Part shown: positions 1 through 5,361 of the stretch, piece after piece
How the letters are laid out: each line of letters opens with the position of its first letter
Position numbering within the stretch: position 1 is the stretch's first letter
Source: an uncultured Clostridia bacterium
GTDB taxonomy: Bacteria > Bacillota > Clostridia > TANB77 > CAG-508
Assembly: GCA_947630255.1 (NCBI GenBank)
Contig: CANRGU010000067.1
Location: 1 to 6,792, forward strand
Direction of reading: 5' to 3'
Length of the DNA: 6,792 nt
The notes under the pieces: model-generated
What the model saw: only the letters and a program-made list of their open reading frames with translations
Told to the model about the DNA's origin: nothing
Databases searched by the model: none
Position numbers and translations under genes: made by a program

Positions 1-263
1 CAATACTCTTTTTTAATTTTGAATTTATTGCTATTGCAAATTTTTCAATAGGTAAGTTACTATTTGTTTTAAAATTTGCAATTTGCCCGAAGTGCATGAA
101 CTCCTGCGTCTGTTCTTCCTGATGCAATTAGATCTACTTCTTCTCCTGTTATTTCTTTTATTGCATTTTCAATTTCGCCTTGAATATTTGATTTGTTGGG
201 TTGTTTTTGCCACCCATTAAATTTCTTTCCATCATATTCTATTGTTAATTTGATATTTCTCAT
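1..263 (-). CDS. truA: tRNA pseudouridine synthase A, 5' part, interrupted by a +1 frame change at CGG
   Basis: TruA converts uridines 38-40 of the tRNA anticodon arm to pseudouridine in the cytoplasm. The start is ATG at 263 with GGAG seven bases upstream. The N-terminus has the family pattern: YDG near residues 10-12, GWQ at 17-19, IQGE at 27-30 and the catalytic motif GRTDAGVHAL at 49-58, with the nucleophile Asp52. The zero frame then reads CGG (89-87) and stops five codons later at 69. If the C at 89 is skipped, translation continues as GQIANFKTN, with PIEKFAIAINSKL further on. This is the normal TruA continuation (GQV/I-xxF, then IPxE..xxALNSKLP). The gene leaves the window at base 1, so only about 87 of an expected 240-250 residues are visible. 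The upstream neighbour is a converging small-RNA and toxin-like module, not a ribosomal-protein or ecf cluster. Identification is certain; whether the frame change is programmed, a mutation or an error is not known. Confidence 0.92.
87..89 (-). other. +1 frame-change site in truA: CTT CGG G
   Basis: On the minus strand the site reads GCA CTT C GGG CAA. Conservation requires Leu-Gly-Gln here, so the C at 89 is the surplus base and GGG is the Gly codon of the conserved GQ pair. CTT is also the P-site codon at the known RF2 (prfB) +1 shift. Unlike prfB there is no Shine-Dalgarno at the stimulatory spacing: an AGGAG lies eight bases before CTT, where prfB has about three. The extra base is not in a run of C on the coding strand. 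Confidence 0.85.
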
Positions 264-297
264 TATATTACTCCATTTAATTTTTTTGATTTTACTA

Positions 298-325
298 TTT
301 ACTTTTTGTAAAAATATGTTATAAT
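298..325 (+). promoter_or_regulatory. Promoter of the plus-strand small RNA
   Basis: A perfect -10 box TATAAT (320-325) carries an extended TGT just upstream. A TTTACT -35 box (298-303) lies 16 bases away. Transcription would start near 331-333. No open reading frame with a ribosome binding site follows, and a terminator lies about 50-90 bases downstream, so the product is expected to be a short untranslated RNA. Confidence 0.72.
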
Positions 326-331
326 AAATTT

Positions 332-420
332 AGAAATAGGAAGCCACAAAAAGTGGTTGCCATCAGGAATTGTTTTTAGACACATTCTCTAACGGTCAAG
401 CAGAGAATGTGCCTTTTTTA
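332..420 (+). ncRNA. Candidate antitoxin small RNA, antisense to the 3' region of the hydrophobic-peptide mRNA
   Basis: This is a predicted RNA of about 85-90 nt between an extended -10 promoter and an intrinsic terminator. Near its 5' end is a short hairpin: A-G-C-C-A-C at 342-347 pairs with 353-358 around an AAAAA loop. It ends in the 381-411 stem followed by a T tract. It converges on the 38-residue hydrophobic peptide gene and overlaps its last codon. It would be fully antisense to the toxin message wherever that message extends past its stop codon. This geometry, with a 3'-overlapping antisense RNA against a small membrane peptide, is that of type I antitoxins such as RatA (txpA) and SR4 (bsrG). 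The ends are inferred from promoter and terminator positions. I do not recognise a named RNA family. Confidence 0.62.
381..420 (+). terminator. Intrinsic terminator of the plus-strand small RNA
   Basis: A perfect 10-bp stem (381-390 with 402-411) surrounds an 11-base loop and is followed on the plus strand by CC and six T. On the minus strand the same stem is followed by TCTAAAAACAA with no U tract. It should therefore stop the plus-strand RNA but only weakly stop the converging message, letting that message extend into the antisense region. Confidence 0.78.
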
Positions 421-534
421 TTGTTTGCTTATAACTATAGCCAAAGCTATAATTAAGGCAAATGCTATAATGGTTGTAATAATCCATGCTGTTGTAAGTA
501 ATATTATAATATGTAATAAATATTCTTCTATCAT
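418..534 (-). CDS. 38-residue hydrophobic peptide, candidate type I toxin
   Basis: The ATG at 534 is preceded by AAGGAGG with an eight-base gap. A second in-frame ATG at 540 lies only two bases from the same site, so 534 is preferred. The peptide starts MIEEYLLHII, has an almost uninterrupted hydrophobic stretch of Ile, Leu, Ala, Thr and Val from about residue 9 to 35, and ends in SKQ. It is therefore acidic at the N-terminus, spans a membrane once and is polar or basic at the C-terminus. This is the profile of membrane-acting type I toxins (TxpA, BsrG, Fst, Ldr), but the sequence does not let me assign it to one of these families. It has its own strong promoter and a long structured leader, and faces a converging small RNA. 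A constitutive membrane microprotein of other function is the main alternative. No close homologue was recognised. Confidence 0.68.
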   Translation of the reverse strand: MIEEYLLHIIILLTTAWIITTIIAFALIIALAIVISKQ

Positions 535-537
535 CAG

Positions 538-569
538 CATCACCTCCTTATCTTATGTATGAGGAGATG
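538..569 (-). promoter_or_regulatory. Leader hairpin that hides the toxin ribosome binding site
   Basis: In the minus-strand RNA, CAUCUCCUC (569-561) can pair with GAGGUGAUG (546-538) around a 14-base loop: nine positions with a single U-U mismatch. The 3' arm contains most of the Shine-Dalgarno sequence and the first in-frame ATG. Such anti-SD hairpins are a known way of keeping full-length type I toxin messages silent. The pairing is seen directly in the sequence; the effect on translation is inferred. Confidence 0.6.
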
Positions 570-604
570 ACAACCACATTTCTGCTTTTTCCTATTTCGC
601 TATT

Positions 605-633
605 ATTATACAAAAATTGGAAATATTAGTCAA
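605..633 (-). promoter_or_regulatory. Strong promoter of the hydrophobic-peptide gene
   Basis: On the minus strand, TTGACT (633-628) and a perfect TATAAT (610-605) are separated by 17 bases, close to the sigma-A consensus. Transcription would begin near 598, giving a leader of about 60-65 bases before the ATG at 534. This is a long structured leader for a 38-codon gene. Confidence 0.82.
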
Positions 634-666
634 TGCTTTTTTGACAATTTTTAAAATTAAAGCTAT

Positions 667-700
667 AAAAATCAGAAACATCATTTTGTTTCTGATTTTT
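667..700 (-). terminator. Intrinsic terminator overlapping the cdaA stop codon
   Basis: A perfect 13-bp stem (667-679 with 688-700) encloses an 8-base loop. The core pairs ATCAGAAAC with GTTTCTGAT and is flanked by A and T runs on both sides, so it could work in both directions. The TGA stop of cdaA (683-681) lies in the loop, and the last sense codons form the 5' arm. The plus-strand side has the longer T run, although no plus-strand gene ends here. Confidence 0.75.
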
Positions 701-1611
701 TATTTTCTACTTTATTATTTTTGAATTTTTCTTTTAGGCTTGCTCTTTTCTTTTTTAGATTTTCATTTCCAAATCTTTTAATAACAATATTTTTTATTAA
801 TATCTGTCTTAAAGCCTCTTCTTTTACGTCCATTATTAATGTTCCATCTTTAGCAATTGATATTTTTCCTGTTTCTTCTGATACAACAACTACTATTGCG
901 TCAGATTCTTGTGACATTCCCACTGCTGACCTATGTCTTGTTCCAAGCCCTTTTGATATATTTTTATCGTTAGATAGTGGCAACAGACATGCAGCTGATT
1001 TTATTTTGTTTTCACTAATTATTACTGCACCGTCATGAAGTGGTGTTTTAGGATTAAATATATTTACTAATAATTGTGGAGATATCTCTGCATTCATTAT
1101 TATTCCTGTATCTGCTATGTCTTGAAGTTTTATCTCTCTTTCTATAACTATTAATGCGCCGGTTTTACTTTTTGCAAGTTCTGTTGCTGCAATTACAATT
1201 TTATATATGTTTTCCTTTGTTTTCGCTGCAATATCTTTATCAATTCCAAAGAATTTCGTCAGTTTACTTGTACCGTAATTGTTCTAGCGCACGTCTTAAT
1301 TCTGGTTGGAAAATTATAATTAATAGTATTACTCCATATGTCATAAATGATGCTAATATATAATTTAATATGTGCAATTCAAATATAGAACTTAGTATTG
1401 TTACAATTATTAAAAATGCAATACCTTTTATAAGTTGCCATGCTCTAGTTTCTTTAACTATTTGTATTAGCTTAATTGCTAAAAATAATACTATTGCAAC
1501 ATCTACTATTAGCATAATTATTTTTAGTGGATTTTCTCTTAACATATTTAAATAATTAATTATATCTTGACCTGTAAATTCTAAGGTCGGTGTAAATAAT
1601 GAACTTTTCAT
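681..1611 (-). CDS. cdaA: Membrane diadenylate cyclase CdaA (DacA), interrupted by a +1 frame change at CGG
   Basis: CdaA joins two ATP molecules into cyclic di-AMP, the messenger controlling potassium, osmotic and cell-wall balance. The start is ATG at 1611 with AAAGGAG five bases upstream. Three membrane segments are visible at about residues 30-50, 62-80 and 84-102, followed by the family hallmark FQPELRRALEQL (101-112). The zero frame then reads CGG (1275-1273), Tyr, Lys and stops at 1264. Skipping the C at 1275 gives Gly-Thr-Ser-Lys and an open DAC domain to the TGA at 681, for a total of 309 residues against about 270-285 usual. Catalytic motifs are intact after the shift: Asp193-Gly-Ala (PLHDGAV) and Arg225-His-Arg227 (GTRHRSAVG). 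The tail is a Lys-rich extension of about 25 residues. The usual partner cdaR (YbbR) does not follow. A 39-residue peptide gene lies upstream, probably in the same transcript. Identity is certain; how full-length protein is made is open. Confidence 0.93.
1273..1275 (-). other. +1 frame-change site in cdaA: TTA CGG T
   Basis: On the minus strand the site reads CAA TTA C GGT ACA. The family sequence EQLG requires Gly directly after Leu, so the C at 1275 is the surplus base. The zero frame ends at TAA three codons on. The site has the same layout as the one in truA: Leu codon, surplus C, Gly codon GGN. There is no homopolymer run, no upstream Shine-Dalgarno and no clear downstream hairpin. Confidence 0.85.
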
Positions 1612-1695
1612 TAGTGCTCCTTTTCAAACATTCATTTTTTAGTCAGTTTGTCATCTTTCACTGGTGTTTCTCTACACTTAGCACACCTACATATA

Positions 1696-1815
1696 TTATT
1701 GTGCCACTAAATACCAAATTAATGTAAATCCTACACTTAGTACCATAAGTCCTGCTAAAACTCCTGCTAATATCCTTGTTGCTAATTTTTGTTTATCTAT
1801 CTTCTTTTTTGCCAT
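1696..1815 (-). CDS. 39-residue single-span membrane peptide upstream of cdaA
   Basis: The ATG at 1815 is preceded by AAAGGAG about ten bases upstream. The peptide begins MAKKKIDKQKLATR, which is strongly basic. It continues as one hydrophobic segment (about residues 15-38) that includes GVLAGLMVLSVGF, and ends in VAQ before TAA. The topology expected is a positive N-terminus in the cytoplasm and a short C-terminus outside. It sits between a promoter at 1849-1877 and cdaA, with an 84-base gap to the cdaA start and no terminator between, so co-transcription with cdaA is likely. Small basic membrane peptides of this shape (Prli42-like or DUF4044-like) are common in Bacillota, but I cannot assign a family. 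A role as a partner of the membrane cyclase is only a suggestion from position. Confidence 0.72.
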   Translation of the reverse strand: MAKKKIDKQKLATRILAGVLAGLMVLSVGFTLIWYLVAQ

Positions 1816-1848
1816 TTGTATTTCACTCCTTTAAATTTCCATAGAACT

Positions 1849-1877
1849 ATCTTAACACAATAAAATTTGTTTTTCAA
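1849..1877 (-). promoter_or_regulatory. Promoter of the small peptide-cdaA transcript
   Basis: On the minus strand, TTGAAA (1877-1872) and TAAGAT (1854-1849) are separated by 17 bases. A TGT immediately before the -10 box gives an extended -10. The start site would be near 1842, about 27 bases before the peptide ATG. It lies directly after the end of the DUF2207-like gene, where no clear terminator was found. Confidence 0.62.
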
Positions 1878-1896
1878 TTAGTTTTAATAAAATAAG

Positions 1897-2943
1897 TTAA
1901 AGCGACTTTTGCTCATACGTTGAAAATAAATCTGTGTATAGATACTTTCCTGCACCTTTATCCATTAATTTCATATAAAGTTTTACAAAGTCTCTTATTT
2001 TTTCATCATTATATTCTTTATTTATATTTAATGCCATTGCATAAGGTATATATTTTTCGTAGATTACAATTTCTTCTATTTCTCTATCTTTTAGTAATGT
2101 ATAATCTTTAATAAATTTTTTAAATTTAATCCATTTTACAAGTTCACTTTTTCCATTCTCATTTAACTTATTTAGTAATTGCTTTACATATAGTATTTTA
2201 TCATAGCAAATTACACATAAAATCGCTATTGGTATCCAACATATAATACCAGCCAAAATTGCCAATCCCCAATGAAGAATTATCTTACTCATTAGAGAAT
2301 AACTATTTCCTGTCGGGAATATTAAAGGCATTAATTTTGTTCCAAAAATAATTGTTAATATTATAGCTATTATTAAAGAAATAATACCTGGTTTACTTCC
2401 TAACTCATATTTTTTTGTGTTAATAAAATTATAAGTTTCACATTCTTGTATTACTAATTTTTCCCAATCTTCAAAAGAAAATAATTGTTTATTTCCTTCA
2501 TTTTCTACAAATGCGCAATATACATATTTTTCATCAGGAGTAAGTTTACTTGAATCGAAATTTTCTATAGGTTTAAAATAATATTCTTTTTCCCATTTTT
2601 CAATTGTTATGACTTTTTTATTATACAAATTAAGTATTGTTGAAAGTACATCTTTTTTAGGCTCCAGTTTCGTATTATATATATAAGATAACACAGCTGG
2701 ACTGTATTCTACATCTATGTCTCTATTTAGCACATTTAAATCTTTGTATGCTGATTTTATATGTAATTTCCAATTTCTGATTGTAATACTGATTTTAATA
2801 AATAAATTACCAAATAAATCGCTAGATTTTATTACTATTGCTAATACTATCATGAATATGACTACTGGTATTGCTAAAATAATTTCTCCATTTGCACTCA
2901 ACACTCTCACTCCTTCTAGTCTCTTTATCTCATAAATGATCAT
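1897..2943 (-). CDS. Membrane protein resembling the C-terminal half of DUF2207 proteins
   Basis: The protein is at most 348 residues. One membrane segment lies at about 21-38, a soluble stretch of some 140 residues follows, then two membrane segments at about 186-206 and 224-247, and a soluble tail. The stretch DVEYSPAVLSYIYNTKLEPKK (77-97, central part) followed by a TILNLYNKKVITI-type segment, and the tail pattern KWIKFKKFIKDY (270-281) with YEKYIPYAMAL (295-305), match what I know of DUF2207 (YciQ-like) membrane proteins. Those normally also have a large N-terminal extracytoplasmic domain, which is absent here. The start is uncertain. ATG 2943 has AAAGGGGA about ten bases upstream, but in a hairpin. 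GTG at 2904 has AAGGAG at five bases and would give about 335 residues starting just before the first membrane segment. The function of the family is unknown. It lies 48 bases after pheT and may be read from the same transcript. Confidence 0.72.
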   Translation of the reverse strand: MIIYEIKRLEGVRVLSANGEIILAIPVVIFMIVLAIVIKSSDLFGNLFIKISITIRNWKLHIKSAYKDLNVLNRDIDVEYSPAVLSYIYNTKLEPKKDVLSTILNLYNKKVITIEKWEKEYYFKPIENFDSSKLTPDEKYVYCAFVENEGNKQLFSFEDWEKLVIQECETYNFINTKKYELGSKPGIISLIIAIILTIIFGTKLMPLIFPTGNSYSLMSKIILHWGLAILAGIICWIPIAILCVICYDKILYVKQLLNKLNENGKSELVKWIKFKKFIKDYTLLKDREIEEIVIYEKYIPYAMALNINKEYNDEKIRDFVKLYMKLMDKGAGKYLYTDLFSTYEQKSL

Positions 2944-2950
2944 CCAATTA

Positions 2951-2980
2951 AGTCCCCTTTTACCTAATCAAAAGAGGACT
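2951..2980 (-). other. Hairpin between pheT and the DUF2207-like gene
   Basis: An 11-bp stem (2951-2961 with 2970-2980, one G-U pair in the minus-strand RNA) closes an 8-base loop, 11 bases after the pheT stop. No T run follows on either strand, so it is not a standard intrinsic terminator. Its 3' arm contains AAAAGGGG, the only ribosome-binding-like sequence before ATG 2943. It may act as an mRNA 3'-end stabiliser, a processing site or a translational brake. Confidence 0.5.
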
Positions 2981-2991
2981 GTAACTTAAGT

Positions 2992-5361
2992 CTATTTCCT
3001 TATTTCTGCACCTAATACCTTTTCTGCATCTGAAATAACTTTGTTAAATATTCCAGTTACTTCATCATCTGTTAGTGTTTTTTTGCTATCACTAAATGTT
3101 AATGAATATGCTATTGATTTTTTATCAGCTGGAACATGCTCTCCCATATATAAATCAAATACCTCTATATTTGTAAGTAATCCTCCTGCAGATTTTTTAA
3201 TTTGTTTTTCTATTGTGCTTGAGTCTAAATTTCTATCTACTATAAATGCAACATCTTTTTTAATGCTTGGAAATTTAGATATTTCTTTATATTTCATCTT
3301 TCCAACTCTTTTAGAAAGTAATTTGCTTAAATTAATTTCCATTGTATATACATCTTCTTTTACCTCTTTTGGATGAACTTTTCCAAGAATTCCTATAATG
3401 TCATTATTTACAGATATTAAAGCTGTTTGATATGGATGGAATTCTTTTGGGAGTTCTTTGTTGTTTACAAAACTATATCTTCCGTTATATCCTAAATAAT
3501 CTAGTAACTCTTCTGCAACTCCTTTTATCATATAGAAATCTACATTTTTAGTATTTCCTATTCCTTCATAGTATTTTCCAGACATAAGTACACATAGTTT
3601 TTCTTCTTCTATATACTCATCATTTACTTTTCCAAAGCCTTTTCCTATTTCAAATATAGATACATCTTTATTATTTCTGTCTAAATTATACTCATATATA
3701 TTTAAAAGAGATGGAATCATACTATATCTTAATGTGTTTCTGTCTTCTGTAAGTGGATCTAATAATTTTATTGGTTCAAATTTGTCTGTTGTAAATTTTC
3801 CCACTTCTTTTTCATTTATTAATATATATGACATTACTTCATTTAGCCCAAGTCCTATCATCTTGTTTCTAATCTCTCTTGCCACTTTATCGTATTTACC
3901 TGTTCTTGTTGGAAGCAATGGTAGTTTTCCTTCTATATTATCAACTCCATAAATTCTTCCTACTTCCTCTATTAAGTCTTCTTTAATTGATATATCCATT
4001 CTTCTTGTAGGTACTGTTACTGTAATCACTCTTCCATTTACTGAATAGCTAAATCCTAATTTTCTAAATACATTTAATGTTTCTTCATCTGGTACGTTTG
4101 TACCTAAAAGATTATTTATATCTTCAAATTTTATATCTATTTTCTTTTCTTGTTTATCTGCCTTGTCATAAATGACTGTGCCTTTTGCTATTTTTGCATC
4201 TGCATATTTTTCAAGAAGTGCACAGGCTCTTTCAATTGCCATATATGTTCTATTTGGATCTAATCCTTTTTCAAAACGATTACTTGCTTCACTTCTTACA
4301 ATTTTTTTAGCTGTACATCTTATTTTTACGCCATCAAATACTGCAGATTCAATTATGATATTTTTTGTATCACTTTCAACTTCTGTTGAAAGCCCTCCCA
4401 TAACACCTGCAAGACCTATTGCTTCTTTTCCATTTGTAATAACTATGTCATCTTCTGATAAAGTTCTTTCTATATTATCCAAAGTTGTTAATTTTTCGTT
4501 ATCCTTTGCCATCCTAACTAAAATTTTAGGTCCAAGTCTATCTGCATCGTAGAAATGAAGTGGCTGACCTACTTCAAGCATTACATAGTTACTGATATCT
4601 ACTACATTGTTAATTGGTCTTATTCCACTTGCGATAAGTCTATTTTTTATAAACGCTGGACTTTCTTTTATAGTTACATTTAAGGCTTTTTTTGCTAAAA
4701 ATAAATTACAGTTTTCTGTGTCTACTTCTACTTTAAAGCTATCATTTACATCTTCGTTTGTTTCACTATGTTTTAAGTCTATTTCTTTAACAGGTTTATC
4801 ATATATTGCTCCAAGTTCATAAGCCATGCCTAAAACACTTAATAAGTCTCCTCTATTTGCAGTAAGTTCGAAATCAGCTATTTCGTCATCCATTTCCATG
4901 AATTTAATTGGGTCTTCTCCTACTGGAGCATCTGCTGGGAGCTCATGTATTCCAGCCTTGTCTTCCTCTTTTAAGAATTTAGACTCTAGTCCAAGTTCTG
5001 CAATAGAACACATCATTCCATTTGACTCTTGACCTCTTATATTTCCCTTTTTGATTGTGATACCACCTGGAAGCTCTGCTCCAACTTCGGCTACAATTAC
5101 TTTTAATCCTTTTCTTACATTTGGTGCTCCACAAACTATATCTAAAACTTCTTTTCCAATATTTACTTTGCACACATGAAGATGATCTGAATCTGGATGC
5201 ATTTCACATTCTAATACTTCACCTATAACCAATTTTGTGGCATTAATTAATTTCTCAGCTGTGTCATATTCATTGCCTACTCTTGTCATATCTTCTGCTA
5301 ATGTCTTTATATTTACATCTATATCAACATAGTCTTTAACAAAATTTTTACTTAGTTTCAA
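2992..5361 (-). CDS. pheT: Phenylalanine-tRNA ligase, beta subunit
   Basis: PheT is the large subunit of the cytoplasmic alpha2-beta2 enzyme that charges tRNA-Phe. It carries the tRNA-binding and editing domains. The 789-residue length is normal. The N-terminal motif is LSKNFVKDYVDI. The EMAP-type tRNA-binding OB fold covers about residues 40-150 (HPDSDHLHVCKV, VCGAPNVRKG, SNGMMCS). A B3/B4 editing region follows (RPINNVVDISNYVMLEVGQP, near 240-260), then B5 (near 400-470, with PTRRMDI). A catalytic-like core comes next, and a C-terminal FDX-ACB anticodon-binding domain (KFPSIKKDVAFIVDR to the end). The start codon is TTG at 5361-5359, immediately after the pheS TAA. AAAGGA lies in the end of pheS about ten bases upstream, so translational coupling is likely. 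No in-frame ATG gives a better fit to the conserved N-terminus. It ends in TAG. Confidence 0.97.
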   Translation of the reverse strand: MKLSKNFVKDYVDIDVNIKTLAEDMTRVGNEYDTAEKLINATKLVIGEVLECEMHPDSDHLHVCKVNIGKEVLDIVCGAPNVRKGLKVIVAEVGAELPGGITIKKGNIRGQESNGMMCSIAELGLESKFLKEEDKAGIHELPADAPVGEDPIKFMEMDDEIADFELTANRGDLLSVLGMAYELGAIYDKPVKEIDLKHSETNEDVNDSFKVEVDTENCNLFLAKKALNVTIKESPAFIKNRLIASGIRPINNVVDISNYVMLEVGQPLHFYDADRLGPKILVRMAKDNEKLTTLDNIERTLSEDDIVITNGKEAIGLAGVMGGLSTEVESDTKNIIIESAVFDGVKIRCTAKKIVRSEASNRFEKGLDPNRTYMAIERACALLEKYADAKIAKGTVIYDKADKQEKKIDIKFEDINNLLGTNVPDEETLNVFRKLGFSYSVNGRVITVTVPTRRMDISIKEDLIEEVGRIYGVDNIEGKLPLLPTRTGKYDKVAREIRNKMIGLGLNEVMSYILINEKEVGKFTTDKFEPIKLLDPLTEDRNTLRYSMIPSLLNIYEYNLDRNNKDVSIFEIGKGFGKVNDEYIEEEKLCVLMSGKYYEGIGNTKNVDFYMIKGVAEELLDYLGYNGRYSFVNNKELPKEFHPYQTALISVNNDIIGILGKVHPKEVKEDVYTMEINLSKLLSKRVGKMKYKEISKFPSIKKDVAFIVDRNLDSSTIEKQIKKSAGGLLTNIEVFDLYMGEHVPADKKSIAYSLTFSDSKKTLTDDEVTGIFNKVISDAEKVLGAEIRK

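Larger units (their letters stand above)
333..598. repeat. Imperfect terminal inverted repeats bounding the toxin/small-RNA module
   Basis: Two blocks recur in inverted orientation at the two ends of the module. GAAATAGGAA is at 333-342 (plus) and 598-589 (minus). GTGGTTGYCATC is at 353-364 (plus) and 577-566 (minus), with one T/C difference. The blocks are separated by 10 and 11 bases respectively, and a TATAATAA stretch precedes each outer block. The two converging RNAs therefore start with near-identical sequence, and a toxin message reaching past base 333 would have complementary ends. Confidence 0.7.

Noticed and set aside
264..340. A separate truA promoter
   Set aside because: The DNA is AT-rich and overlaps the small-RNA promoter. 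No -35/-10 pair with good spacing on the minus strand could be supported.
721..1038. Plus-strand open frame opposite cdaA
   Set aside because: It is the reverse of the conserved DAC domain and has no start context.
87..1275. Reassignment of CGG to another amino acid as the explanation for the two breaks
   Set aside because: Decoding CGG as any residue keeps the zero frame, which reaches TAA within two to five codons in both genes. The conserved protein is only recovered in the +1 frame, so a frame change is required.
1273..1275. Homopolymer sequencing error behind the frame changes
   Set aside because: Neither surplus base extends a run of the same base, and both insertions create the same otherwise absent codon. 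Simple homopolymer error is not a good fit, although other assembly error cannot be excluded without reads.
1671..1743. Direct repeat CTACACTTAG at 1671-1680 and 1731-1740
   Set aside because: It is only ten bases with two copies, one inside the small peptide gene. No third copy or regulatory context was seen, so chance is the simplest explanation.
2951..2980. Intrinsic terminator after pheT
   Set aside because: The stem is good but neither strand has a T run after it, so it was reported only as a hairpin.
4172..4552. 126-codon plus-strand open frame, and several others antisense to pheT and pheS
   Set aside because: They lie entirely inside well-conserved minus-strand genes and lack a ribosome binding site and family features, so they are shadows of pheT and pheS.
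4979..5173. 64-codon minus-strand frame inside pheT
   Set aside because: It is out of frame within the conserved tRNA-binding domain of PheT and has an artefactual Lys, Arg and Ser-rich composition.
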